A DNA stretch of 64,000 nucleotides from Tiliqua scincoides. Lineage: Eukaryota > Chordata > Lepidosauria > Squamata > Scincidae. Within the stretch, counting starts at the first letter, position 1. Each line of letters begins with the position of its first letter. Below the pieces are notes generated by a model. The model was not told the DNA's origin and searched no databases. It saw nothing but the letters and a program-made list of their open reading frames with translations. The stretch covers positions 32,058,274-32,122,273 of the forward strand of contig NC_089824.1 of NCBI RefSeq assembly GCF_035046505.1, written 5' to 3'. The position numbers were made by a program, and so were the translations under genes. Of the stretch, positions 24,101 to 34,639 are shown in pieces.

Positions 24101-27100
24101 AATAAAGTATTGCAAATATTATATATGTATATATATTCTTGCTGCTATACTGATATGCACAATAAAATGTTTCTCATATTGGTCTTCAATTTCTGATATC
24201 ACATTTAAGAGGAATATTTCCGGTTTGAATGGCACTACACAATTCAATATCTCTTGTAACAATATATATCATTTTCCAATATTTCTTTACTTTCCACATA
24301 TCCACCACATATAATAAAGAATTCCCTCAATCTCTTCGCATATCTAACAGTTATTTGATGACCCAGGGTACATTTTTGCTACTTCCTCTGGAATTAAATA
24401 TCATCTATAAAACAATTTATATAAATTATCTTTAGAAGATACCGCTTTAATTATCTTAATACCACTTTCATTATCTTAATATTTGTGTTCCAACTTTGTT
24501 TTCATTTACATCTGCTTTGATTTGACATAATTAATTGAATACTCCTCACTTCTGAGGAGAATTCAATCCATTAATATCTACAAAAAATTTTCCACTTGCT
24601 ATTCAGCCATTTTCACTTCCTGTCTTAGTATTTTCTTCTGTCTTGTTATTTTCCTACTTGCTCCTCCCACTGCTCCTTCCACTCCTTCTTCTTCCTCTTA
24701 ACTCCTTTATATTTCTTGATCCATCTCTTTTCTTCTTTCGTTTTCTCCATTTTATTCTTTTTGAATTTAATCCAAAGATTCTTCTTCTTGTTGAAAGGTA
24801 GCGCTCTTTCTCTGAGAGTTCCCTCTTTTTTTCTTCCTGAAAATTCTGAGTTCTAATAATAAAGGCTGCTTTTTCCATCTCCTGTCTCATTACAAAAATC
24901 TCCAATTCTTTAGTTTCATCTGACATTTGGTCCATTCTTTTTTCCATCCCCTCCATACTTTTCTTTGTTTGTCTGTTTGTCAGGGAGGAGTTTGCCTCAT
25001 TTGTTCAGATAGTTTTCCAACCTCTTGCTTCACTTCATTTCTGAATTCTCGCAATATAACCATTAATGAGGTCTGGCTTTCGCTAACAGCCTTTAAATTT
25101 TTTGATGTCATTCTTATCAGTATCAAATCAAGCCGATATAACTCTGGCTATTAAAAAAAACAAAAATGGTCCAACAATTAAAGAATCAACCAAGTCTCAT
25201 TATCTTGCTTCACTTGTAAGGCTAATTCCCAAATTTTATATTTAAAAGAAATAAGTCAATAATCCACTTCAAGTCAATGTCAGTGTCCAAACATTCCAAA
25301 TTAAGTTAGTATACCTTTAATTGTTCAGGCCTGAGTCAAGCCTTTTGCGGCAAAAACAAAAGTGAAAGTTATTCCATCCTTTAAAGATTAATTGTTAATT
25401 TCTTTTCCATGCATACCATTCCAACAGGGTGATCCTTTAATCTTCCCTTATTTACTTTTCTTCCAATCATCCTTGTTACAAAAAAGAAAAAAAACTGCTC
25501 CAGCAGGGGCTTCTTTAAATCCCCATTCTCTCTTTTTCCCCTCTGGGTGGCTGCAAGCCAACGTAAATAATCTTAAAGTTGTCTTTCCCTCCTTCCAACC
25601 TCTTGATTGCAATTCTTTTTATAGCCTTTTAATGAACTGCTTACTCACAGTTAAAGGCTTTGTTCGCTTTCATGCTTTATCTAGGCTGTGGGTGGGGGGA
25701 GTCCTCAACTGCCCGAATTGTCTCCGAAGATGGTGTCTGGGATACGATGTGATTCAGCACAGAGCAATTGGGGAAAACCTCTGAAACCGCCGTCTCAAGA
25801 GACTGCCTCGTTCCTTCTTCTTGGCAAGAGTACCTCATTGTTGAAGTCCTTGGAAAACACATCTATTTCGCAGTTCCCCCCCGGAGCCCTCCAAGGTTCC
25901 CTGCTACTTCACTGAGTGTTAACTCCGCCCCCGTCTCACTGCTACCAATTGGACTTCTTTCTGGAAAAGGCCTCATAGGATTGCAATCTAAATAAGACAT
26001 TCTTAAGAAATTTTTTAAGGAATCTTACCTATGTTTCCATATACTCTACATGCCTCCCGACTATTTTGCGTGAAGATAGGAATGACTGGCTAAAACATGA
26101 AAGGAAAGATTATGAAATTTAATGTTTTTAATGCAAAGACAACATATCTTGTCCATAAAATTGACTAGAATACTTCAGTGGGTGACTTCAGAAAAATGTG
26201 ACACATAGTTCTGCATTTCAAAAATCATGGCAGGATTTTTAAAACTTGTGTAATTACTTGCTCTTTCATACCCAATGTGAGGGCATTCCAAGCTATTGAA
26301 CACTTAGAAAAATGGGAATTAGTAACATATGGCCAGGTAACTACTTGTTACATGCCCTTTTGTGGGCTTTCAATAGCTAACATGCGACAAATGCTTGTCT
26401 CTGAAGAAATCTATAGATAAATCCAATTGAGCAGTAGACAGAAAACTCCATTTTTTTATAGTGCAGTTGTATAGCTCAGCATAATATATGGGGTGCCCTG
26501 GGACACTTGTGCCCCAATTGCTGTGCTATTGCAAGAAAAGTTCTGCTTTCGTAGCTCCAGTTCCACCAATGGAGATGCCACAGATGCTCATGCAGCTACC
26601 ATCAATATAAAATATGTCCCAAACAGCAAAATGACACCAATGACAGAGTAGACATAGGAACAGAAAAACCCACAGAATCCCCAGAAAATGGCAACTCTCA
26701 CTATCCCTGTAATGGAGCACAGGATACAGACTAAACCCAGCAGCCAATTATAGAGCACTAGCCCCAGTACTAAAGCCCCCACCAGGGAGTCCAGAACTCA
26801 GATGAAGGGATGTGTGTCATGGAGCTTTACTTCTCTGGTCTCTTGATGTCCACCCTCAGAGAGCTCCATTCCCCTTGACGGTGCTTCTTTGGACACTGGT
26901 TTTGGGCCTGGGTGGATGTGGCAATTGGCTCCTTGGACCCCACATTGACTATCCACAGATGTAAACAGCACAGCATGCAAATACCAAACAACATCATGCT
27001 TACTCACCACTTTTGCCTCATTGGCTATTTGAGCAAATCCTTGACGTTTTCTCCAGGTGAGTCTGTAATTGTTATCACCATAATTTTGCTCTCGAAGTCC

Positions 27101-30100
27101 CCCTGGTGCAATGCCCAGCAGATGTCCTTGCTTCAGAAGAGCCACACACTCTTCTCTGTTCCAGTGACCACAGCCTATTGTGGCAAGACTTGTTTTTAGT
27201 CCTGGAAGAAGTGGGAAAAGTTAGATATTAATAGTAAGAACATAACATAAGAAGAGCCCTGCTGGAAAAGGCCATAGGCCCATCTAGTCCAGCTTCCTGT
27301 ATCTCACAGTGGCCCACCAAATGCCCCAGGGAGCACACAAGACAACAGACACAATCTGCGTCCTGGTGCTCTCCCCTGCACCCGGCAATCAGAGGCAGCC
27401 TGCCTCTAAAACCAAGAGCTTGCACATGACTTGTAACCCGTAATGAACTTTTCCTCCAGAAATTTGTCCAATTCCCTCTTAAAGGCATCCAGGCAAGACG
27501 CCATCACTACTTCCTGTGGCAAGGAGTTCCACAAACTAATTACATGCTGGGTAAAGAAATATTTTCTTCTGTCTGTCCTAACTCTCCCAATACTCAACGT
27601 TTGTGGATGTCCCCTGGTTCTGGTGTTATGTGAGACGGAAAAGAGCGTCTCTATCTACTCTACCATTAAGAAAATGACTCCGTTTATCTATTAGTTAGAA
27701 CAATGTGTCCCAAACTGTGGGTTTTGACCCACCAGTTGTTTGCAAGTGGTGGGCCACAAAAAGTTTTTGAAACATTTTTTTTAAAAACTTTTGCAAGCAC
27801 CCTTGCTTGATTTGCAGAAGAAAATTGTTAGCTGAAATGCTAACCTGTGCTATGAAGTAATCTTCACACCCCCAAGTTAAAATGCCAGATTTTCCTATTT
27901 TCTCTAGCAATTGGCATGCTGTAGATCATGTGTAAACCCAGTTTCAGCCTTCTGTCTGGCCTGCAAGGCCTTAACTGCACTTCTTGCTCTCCAATTCAGC
28001 CTTCTGGGTACCCTGAAATGACTGTAAAGGTTTGGGCGAGCAGTCCTTGAACATTCCTAAGGATAGTCTAGCACAGGGGTGTCAAACATAAGGCCCGGGG
28101 GCCTTTTTATTCAGCCCTCAGGCTCTCAGCTGCTGAGCAGTGCTGCTGAAAGGGCAGTACTGAGGTGTTACTGCTAAAAGGGCAGCCCGCACAAAAATTG
28201 GGCTCTCCCATATCTTGAAATATGATCAAGATTTATGTGTTTTCTCTTCTGTCATTTGCAGCTAATGAATTCCTAAGTGAGAAAAAGTGTTTATTTTTTG
28301 TTATGCCCTGTTTAATGACAATACTTTCTGCCTAATGACATCGCTTCCGGCCCTCAGCAAGCATCATGAATGCCATTCGGCCCTCGGTATGAAACGAGTT
28401 TGACAGCCCTGGTCTAGCAAATGCCTACAGACACATACTACATATAAGCTCTCTAGCAAACTTGGGAGCACATGACCCTGATTATTATTAATAATCAATA
28501 ATATTCTTATTAATAAAAAAATATTACTACTTTCTAGCTCTTTTAGTCTAGTGGTTCACAATAGACTGCTGTTTTAAAAAGTGGGTCCTGGTGCTAAAAC
28601 GTTTGGGAAAGCACTGAGCTAGACAAAACACATCATACAAGGAGATAACCTCACCTTCCCAAAATTGAGTGTATGGAGTAACATTATTGAGGTACTTGCA
28701 AGAGAAAAATCAGTAGGTAAAATGCTGACCTTTAAACCTTTCTTCTACTTGTCCTCTGAGATCCCTTTTCTATCAGTTTCCTTCCTTCCTTCTTCCCTAA
28801 CTTCTCCCTCCAAAAAGGGGGGGGAACTACCCTTTGGTCCTGAGCCAAAGAAGACTGCATGGAGAGAAGGCGCTTGTGCCCTTTCTTCCTACTCTTTTCC
28901 ACGCTTCCCCAAACTGCTCTTTCACCTGGTGGGATGGAATAGTTTCTGCTTTGCTTTCCGCATGGCATCCCCAAAGCAGGCGAAATAAGAGCTTGGGGAA
29001 GTGATTATTGACCTGGAAGAAAGATATAGACAAAGGGGATAAGCAGCCCTTCATCTTCCCCTCCTCCATCCTGACTTACACCTAGCCTTGACTGAGATGG
29101 TTTTATACAACAGGAAAAAAGGAAGGGAGAAAAAATGCCAAGCTGCTTGAAATCTGCACCTATACTGCAGCTTGTGTATTTTGAGGACAGGAATTTCACT
29201 TGGCCACCCAGTTGCAGTGCCATTTGCATGCAGCAGCAGGAAACCACTTCAGGGAGTGGTGCTACCATCCCACAAACACTGTGGATGACTGGGGGTTGCG
29301 ACAAGTCAGACACTCTAGCACAGAGCTGAAGGCCAGGTGAAGCAAGAGGGAGTTGGGTGGGATTTAAAGGAGGAGGAGAGTCACCAGTGAGGAAGATGCA
29401 GAGAAGGAGAAGGAGAGATCAAGATACGGGAAGGTGAAAGAGCATAGGAGGAGGACAGGGTTAGATACAGCAGAAAGGAGACAACAACAGGAAAGAGGAG
29501 ATACTAAAAAGGCAGCAAAAAGGAACCACAGAAGGAAGAAAGAAGAATGGTGATGATAAGCAGATAAATAGAAGAGGAAGGAGGTGCCAGCTGCAGTCGG
29601 CAGGGAAGAGGTGGGCATCCATTTAAGGACGCTGCAGAGAAAAGGACCCTGAGCGTAGGGTGGAGAGTGCAAACAAGGCATAGAAACTAATCTATGTATG
29701 GAAACCCAGCTGGAATAAAGAAGTAGAGAATCATACAAAGTGACTACAGACTCTTTATTTAGATTTATGTGAACACAATGTCATTCCCCAACCCATAAAA
29801 TGTGGTGAGGAAGAGAGGTGCATGGAGGCAATGAAAAACCTCTAGTTGGCATCTGAAATCCTAGATCTAAACATCTCATAATACTACCAATTTAAAATAC
29901 TTCTAGTGAAGAGTCACAGGATTTTTCTTTTTACCTGGCAGATGAGAAAATAAACGCTCTACCACTGAACGGATCAGTCTTCCTCTCGTGCTGAGAAACG
30001 TTGATACAAAAAAGAAATAATCACTAGCCAGGGCTCCGTGGTAATACACAAGGACTGCAGGTCCTTTAGGAATATTGTCCATGCCGAAAACCTCATAACC

Positions 30101-32859
30101 TGTCCATAGAAAGGTAAGTTCTTCAGTAGTGTTTAATGGAGCTGCAGTAGATCAAACATTTATTCACACAGACCAGGAAGAAAGAGCAAGCAAGAAAAAG
30201 CATGGCCTTTGAGATGTGAAACCTACAGGCCAATCCTGACAGTATATAATGCCACCGAACAAGCTTTCCAGAGGTATAATACATCTTATGGCCATCACGA
30301 AAGGTGACATTCACAAGTGTGCAGGCTGGTCCATGCTGAAATGGTGAGCAGCCAGCTCTACAAGCCAGCTGCAAATGAACACCCGCCACCAACAGTAAGA
30401 TCCTACAAGGGGCAGGAGTGAGGTGGGGAGGGGGAGGAACATGGCAGGTGATGGGCAGAATAGGGAGGCAAATGGGGCAGGAAGGAGGGCAGATTGGGCC
30501 CAGGAGGGGAGGGTTTGGAGGTTGCGGTGTCCACCTAATCCTCACCCCCTTCCCAGACCCAATGGGTCTTCGTGGGCCCACCCAGACTTGCACCAGCAAT
30601 ATTGTTGGTACATGTCTGAGTGGATGCACTGTGCCGGCAGGGGCCTTCCCCAGAGCAAGGGAACAAATGTTCCCTTGCCCTGCAGAGACCTACAGAATAT
30701 TAAACTCCCCTGCAGGATACAGCAGATGCTACAACTGGCCTATACAAATGACAAAAGTTCACATACATGTTGCCTTAAAAATGTGAAATCCATTAGAACT
30801 AGTTTCAGCTAGTAAAAATGCAAAGCTCCCAATTGTCTCATTAGTTTCCTGTTCCAACTAGTCTGAACACAAAGCTCTGGAGCGTCTTCAGACATTCTTG
30901 TTCTCACTAGTACTAATAAGAATGCGCTGTACCAAAACACTCCAGAGCTTCACATTTTGGGTGAACAGAATACAAATCTCAGAAGACATTTGGAACTTTT
31001 GCAGTTTTACTAGTTAGAATGCACATAGAACTTGGATTTTGGCCTAACATATACCTAAAAATTCTGGAATAAAAGTGTAATAAAATAGGCAGATTAACAG
31101 GAGTACATAACAGCATGTCCAGAAGATAGACAAATTTAGAAATCCCACTAAAGATGGGAGAGATCACTCATTGTAGGCTAGCAAAGCCCTGTTGATACAG
31201 AAACCTCTTCAGGAGGGGCAGAAAAAACTGGCAGAGGGCCCTGGTCTCCTCTCTCAAGGCAAGGAATGCCACAGAAATGGGGGCCACCACCAAATGAATC
31301 TTGACAATGGTGTAACAAGGCCTTACCAGATATACAGGCAGGTATTTACTGACACAATAACTAGTTGCCTAATTGTGCACATAATCAGAATTAAATATCA
31401 TCAGCCAGGCCCTGAGTCCATCAAAATATCCTTCAGCCTTCTGCCTCCCCCCCCCCAAGTCCAGAGGAATATGCCTGGAACAGAGTCTTTATCATCAGCT
31501 TAAGACCAGAAGAAATCACCAGGGACCAGAAGAAATGGTCATAAATATCACCTCATATTCAAGATATTGAATATTGGCCTTTTTTTGTGCCTTTTTGTAA
31601 GATATTGGCCCTTTTTGTGAATTTTTATATTGTGGGATTGGCTCCATTTCTAAAACTTAGATAAAAAGGGAGTATAGATTTAATCCATTAATTTATTAAA
31701 ATGGAAAAGTCAATTATAATCAACAGACAGTCTGATTGTATAGAAACAATTTTCTGCAGCAGAAAAAAAAATAGTAGATGGGTTTTTCAACATACTATGC
31801 TACTGATTTTATTTTATTTTTTCGAAAGACATTTAGGTCCCCGCCCTCCTATTCCCCACCTCCAGCCCCAATGCAACTGTGCTAAAAAAAGGTGTGTTTC
31901 ATCCTGTGCTGGATGGGGCAAATGGGAGGGAAGTAAAAATATTTTTAGTGTACCTTAGCTCTGGGGCCACCTCTAGTTCCCCTCAGATATGTCACCTATT
32001 TCAGTGGTGTATGCCCATGGAGGGAAAAGAGGCAGGGAAGTCTTAAAAAAGAGGGTTTTAAAAAGCGGACAGACAAAAGAAGAAATTTCTTTACCCAGCA
32101 TATAGTTAGTCTGTGGAGCTCCTTGCCGCAGGAGGTAGTTATGGCATCTTACCTAGATGCCTTTAAGAGGGGATTGGATAAATTTCTGGAGGAAAAATTC
32201 ATCATGGGTTACAAGTCATGGTAGTTATGTGGAAGCTCCTGGTTTTAGAGGTAAACTGCCTCAGATTGCTAGATGCAGGGGAGGGCACCAGGACGCAGGT
32301 TGTGTCTTGTGTCCTGAAGCATTTGGTGGGCCACTGTGAGATATAGGATGCAGGACTAGATGGTCCTTTGGCCTGATCCAGTGGGGCTCTTCTTATGTTC
32401 TTATGGGATAAGATTTGGCATGCACCATTGCTGTTGAATCCATCCACTCACTCTACTTCCCCACTCCCTGGTTCCTCTGACTGAATTTCCCAATCCTCAT
32501 ACCTACCATGCCACACCTTTCCGAGCATATTTATCACAGATGTAAGTATTTGGGATGGTATCCTCCATGATTCAATATCGGGGTCGTCTGGCAGTTTATA
32601 AATTTTTTTACAAGTGTATACGACGACGGCTACAGCATAAATTACGAATAATACAGCTATTACTGGAAAATATAGTATTATCAGAGTCACTAACAAGCCC
32701 AGCTGGTATGGCATAAAGGCTAGGTAATTTTCCAAAGTATATGCCAGCCAGGTTGTTGATTCTTCTCCAAAAGTATAGTTTGCGTCTTTCGCCGTCATCT
32801 TTGGTATAAAAGACAAGCCAAGGAATGTTCTGTTCACAACCAAACAGTTTCTTCACTTC
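15188..32859 (-). CDS. TMEM68-like membrane acyltransferase, complete six-exon coding region
   Basis: Predicted endoplasmic-reticulum glycerolipid acyltransferase of the TMEM68 type (TMEM68 makes triacylglycerol independently of DGAT1/2). Coding exons on the minus strand: 32798-32507 (ATG at 32798; exon starts at 32859 with 5'UTR), 30099-29935, 27201-27008, 26089-26029, 17048-16909, 15292-15188 with stop TAG. Together they are 957 nt and encode 318 aa, against about 324 aa for TMEM68. All junctions are AG/GT and keep frame. Residues about 31-61 form a hydrophobic membrane segment. Then come KVWHGYEVFGMDNIP, the catalytic block YYHGALASD (His117, Asp123), GHLLGIAPGGLRE (179-190), PVIPIFTQN (218-226) and a C-terminal DKHQKIPGSILSALWERF. 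By eye it is only about half identical to human TMEM68, so it looks like a paralogue, not the orthologue. Upstream non-coding exons were not found. Confidence 0.9.
15325..15455. mobile_element. SINE body fragment
   Basis: ATTTATTTTAAAACATGAAT, then TCCTGCCTTTCTATTTGAG and CAAGGTGGCATGCAGTAAC follow the reptilian SINE 3' body pattern. It lies in the last intron of the TMEM68-like gene. Confidence 0.45.
15520..15855 (-). mobile_element. CR1 LINE 3' end
   Basis: CATAAGAACAGCCCCGCTGG at the left, through TGATGGATTTTTCCTCCAGA, to GTAAAGAAATATTTTCTTTT at the right. Strongly similar to the copies at 10.7 and 20.3 kb. Lies in the last intron of the TMEM68-like gene, in gene orientation. Confidence 0.93.
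15938..16110. mobile_element. 'AGGATTGGGCCC' MITE
   Basis: About 170 bp, opening GGCTCAATCCTATCCAGT and closing GGATAGGATTGGGCCC. The middle carries the family core 'GCATCCTGTGGTGGGGATGC'. Other copies lie at about 49203-49379, 49511-49695 and 51231-51410. Confidence 0.85.
16190..16405. mobile_element. hAT-type MITE fragment related to 28.1 kb copy
   Basis: Shares the internal segment ATATGATCAAGATTTGCATT and the following 'TTTGCAGCTAATAAGTTCC' part with the complete element at 28074-28411. Its ends are decayed. Confidence 0.75.
16430..16605 (+). mobile_element. SINE fragment
   Basis: The typical SINE block 'CCTACCTCACAGGACTGTTG' is followed by a 'GGATGGTATACAAATGTAG' tail. Family not assigned. 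Confidence 0.5.
18267..18594. mobile_element. Foldback element (long palindrome), copy 1
   Basis: About 330 bp whose two arms are nearly perfect inverse copies meeting at CTTCCTCATGAGGAAG near 18418-18433. Termini are CACAGGCC and GGCCTGTG, flanked on both sides by TTA, which would fit a 3-bp PIF/Harbinger-type duplication. No coding capacity. In the large intron between exons 4 and 5 of the TMEM68-like gene. A second copy lies at about 52533-52895. Confidence 0.85.
18872..19077. mobile_element. 'Ggtgcaatcctaac' MITE
   Basis: About 205 bp, opening GGTGCAATCCTAACTCCTTG and closing AGGGGTTAGGATTGCACC, with a core ACATTCCCTTACTTTGAGGA. Related copies lie at about 37113-37275 and 48372-48554, with a diverged one near 36375-36550. 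Confidence 0.85.
19370..20080 (+). mobile_element. L2-like LINE fragment
   Basis: The plus strand encodes remnants of the region after the reverse transcriptase core, including NMSKTEQLPSPPKSSF and LGFRIDSSPLS, the pattern of L2/L3-type elements (K-N-MSKTELL, then LGV-IDSSL). Several frames are used, so it is decayed. It lies in an intron of the TMEM68-like gene. Confidence 0.65.
20258..20580 (-). mobile_element. CR1 LINE 3' end
   Basis: From CATAAGAACACAAGAACAGC to a 'CCACAGACCAACCACACGCT' type block. 5'-truncated copy in gene orientation in an intron of the TMEM68-like gene. Confidence 0.93.
20798..21079 (-). mobile_element. 3' part of outer L1-like element (split by a later insertion)
   Basis: Reverse complement of the 3' end of the plus-strand element at 23850-24110, including the stretches read on the plus strand as AAACTTAGGGCTGGGACTAC and GCTTCAAATTTTGTACATAC. 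It is continuous, across the inserted element, with 24133-25940. It ends at left at a TG/CG-rich stretch (20764-20797). Confidence 0.8.
21080..24132 (+). mobile_element. Inner L1-like element, inserted into a relative in opposite orientation
   Basis: Begins GGGCTGAGCCAATACTCAGT and ends in AATAAATAAAGTATTGC. It is flanked by a 20-bp duplication with one mismatch (21060-21079 and 24133-24152, ATATTCATGCTGCTATACTG). It holds a 5' leader, an ORF1-like coiled-coil and lysine/arginine-rich remnant (about 22955-23450) and only the last part of ORF2 (about 23670-23760, with a MWW core). Most of ORF2 is missing. It is itself interrupted by another LINE at about 21700-22876. The L1 clade call is from layout and coding character. 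Confidence 0.78.
21700..22876. mobile_element. APE-type LINE fragment with 5' inversion
   Basis: The minus strand 22754-22110 encodes an apurinic-type endonuclease: VTLISAYAPT, LFILGDFNARVGAD and a TDHSLV end motif. Minus 22076-21702 continues into FGKKTNKVADWFEAHSEL and RRCANDYWLQPC. On the plus strand, 22757-22876 instead carries the 3' end of the same kind of element, ending CGAGACTGAAGGTTGCCAAC. Reverse transcriptase is absent. 5' half inverted relative to the 3' end is the twin-priming signature. Similar flanks (TTATTGACCTGG at 21689, CATTGACTGG at 22876) suggest the target duplication. Confidence 0.75.
24133..25940 (-). mobile_element. 5' and middle part of outer L1-like element
   Basis: Mirror image of the inner element. 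The minus strand starts near 25940 (GACGGGGGCGGAGTTAACAC, then CTCAGTGAAGTAGCAGGGAA) and runs through an ORF1-like remnant (24956-24654, with MDQMSDETKELEIFVMRQEM and a basic RRRSGRSSGRS end) to 24133. It then resumes at 21079-20798. Like its relative, it lacks most of ORF2. Confidence 0.8.
27236..27662 (-). mobile_element. CR1 LINE 3' end
   Basis: From CATAACATAAGAAGAGCCCT through the family blocks to a 'CCTGGTTCTGGTGTTATGTG' type stretch. 5'-truncated. It lies just upstream of TMEM68-like exon 3. Confidence 0.92.
28074..28411. mobile_element. hAT-type MITE with 8-bp target duplication
   Basis: 338 bp between exact GTCTAGCA duplications at 28066-28073 and 28412-28419. Ends CAGGGGTGTCAAACATAAGG and the inverse GAGTTTGACAGCCCTG. 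Internal remnant shared with 16.2 kb. No transposase. Confidence 0.9.
28551..28615. mobile_element. Very short hAT-type MITE
   Basis: AGTGGTTCACAATAGACTGC at one end and GTTTGGGAAAGCACTG at the other. About 65 bp. The same short element occurs at about 36637-36697 (GTGGTTCCCAACAGATTG to GGTTTGGGAACCACTG). Confidence 0.65.
30229..30700. mobile_element. GC-rich palindromic repeat, MITE-like
   Basis: Starts GGCCAATCCTGACAGTATAT; the interior at 30400-30600 is G-rich then C-rich, and the right part shares the 'CCCTTGCCCT' and 'TGCAGGATACAGCAGATGC' type blocks of the larger MITE family (compare 38500-38930). Boundaries are uncertain. Confidence 0.4.
32050..32405 (+). mobile_element. CR1 LINE 3' end, plus orientation
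   Basis: Reads forward through GGATTGGATAAATTTCTGGA, a 'GGTTACAAGTCATGG' type block and CCTGATCCAGTGGGGCTC to the octamer end TTCTTATGTTCTTATG. It is the only CR1 copy on the plus strand here and is antisense to the TMEM68-like gene, between its exons 1 and 2. Confidence 0.93.
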
Positions 32860-33009
32860 CTGGAGTGGGGGAAAGAAGAATGATCAGAATCACAGTGTTA
32901 GATGCAAATTAGATCTAGGCAATACCTGTGCCCTTGGGAAAACTGCATTTTGCTTTAGCTGGGGGGGGGGGGAATCCACACATCCTTCTCCAATCCAGAT
33001 TTTCTCCAA

Positions 33010-34190
33010 ATGAGACAAACCTTCATGTAGTCATAAAACTCACCTCTCATTTGAAGTGAGCATTTATGGATTCCTGAAGCTTGTCAGGAGAATACTGGAA
33101 GTGGAACAAGCAGATTATAAACATCGGATTATAAAGGGAGCAGCACTTGGCGTGCTGCCACCGGTAGCAGAACGTTTTGTACCTTCCCTGGGCGTGATAC
33201 AATGTATGGATAAAGTCTGGTGTCCCCAAGAATTTGGACAAGATTATTGACCAACACTGGGATCCAAAGAGCTACCTGAGGCTTTTCTGTGAGCAATGAC
33301 ATCGTACAGCAGGGGGTGAAGACTGTACCGGGAGACACCCTCGGAGGGGGATATCACCACTAGTGGCCAAAATTTTGGAAAATTTGTATTTATGAAAAAT
33401 GCCATCAAGTTCCATATCACTGGAAAGGTAATTTCATGCAGAATGTAATGAAGCAAACAATGTTGAATTATCTATATTCTGTCAAAGGTTATGGCCAATT
33501 AACCAGAAAAGAAGACATAAAACTGCCTTATGTAACCAAAAATGGATTTCCTTGATTCAAAACTGACCAATGAGATTGATAGTTCTAAGAGTCAACAAGG
33601 TGTTATTATGACTCAGCAGGGACCAATAAGGTGTTAATATGAGTCAGCTCTTATTTCCATGTATTGGAGATAATATTAGAACATTCCATTTCTGTGAGTG
33701 TCATCAAGTTGGCCATTGGTTTTTTGCTGGTTACTGATTTGCTGGGTGATTGGTACTGTTATACATTAAAATAAAGTTAATGGGGTGACTCCAACCCTTG
33801 TGATGCCATTGCATTAAGACTTTGCGTGTGATATTGTTACTGAAAATATTGCTTGAAATGCATCTTATCACACAGGTGCACAGATAATTGGTCAGGTTGA
33901 TACAAGCAAGAGATAAGTAGAGGCCTTAAGTTTCTGGAGAAACCACTATGTAATGTGCCTTCAACTCATCCCACCCCGACACCACTGGGTGATATGAGCA
34001 GCTGCAGCTGAGGTCATTTGCTTTGCTTTGAGTCCATCTTCGTGGCTTGTTATGGGAACAGTCCAGTGGGAAAGCAGACAGTTCCCAGGGGCTGGGAGTT
34101 TTACCAGTTAGAATGAAGGCATAGAATGAAGGTTGCCAATGACTGAAAGGAGGCTGATGCCATGGTAGTTGTTGCATTCTCGGCTAACCT
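33010..34190. other. Upstream flank of the TMEM68-like gene, unrecognised
   Basis: AT-rich sequence with no CpG island and no supported exon. A stretch at 33290-33360 (GTGAAGACTGTACCGGGAGA, CCCTCGGAGGGGG) looks like a decayed repeat. Upstream non-coding exons of the TMEM68-like gene may lie here or farther right but I cannot place them. Confidence 0.4.
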
Positions 34191-34204
34191 TAAACCAGAC
34201 ATCA

Positions 34205-34625
34205 ACAAATTAGATGTATCTGCGTTGCTTGAGGCAGATACTTGGGATCTCCTGCCACAATTGCCATAGAAATGAAATAATTTGGACATGGTGTGACCAT
34301 CAACCACCAGTCATGGAACAGATTCAGAAATGCAGGCTCCGTTGGTTTCGCCATGTTTGCAGAATGGATACCATCCGGATTCCAAACAAACTTCTTTGGC
34401 GACAGCAACCTGACAGCTGGAAAATTCGGCAGAAGGCACCAAAGAAAACATGGCTAGAACAACTAAACAGCCTAAAAATCAATGTGCAAAGATATGACCA
34501 CAGAAGGATCACAGACTAATGTTCACCTCAATGGAATCAAAATCAAGCACGTTCAAGGATTCAAATATCTGGGTTTGCTGGTACAGGAGAAAAAAGTGGC
34601 CTCCATCACTGAAGTCAACCTTCAT
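34205..34625 (+). mobile_element. Rearranged non-LTR reverse-transcriptase pieces
   Basis: 34214-34519 encodes the C-terminal end typical of APE-type LINEs (YLRCLRQILGISCHNC, then LRWFRHVCRMDTIRIPNKLL). Directly after it, 34520-34625 encodes HLNGIKIKHVQGFKYLGLLV, a segment that in an intact LINE comes before the first. So two pieces of one element type are joined in the wrong order. Confidence 0.6.
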
Positions 34626-34639
34626 TCTATAACTTCATT

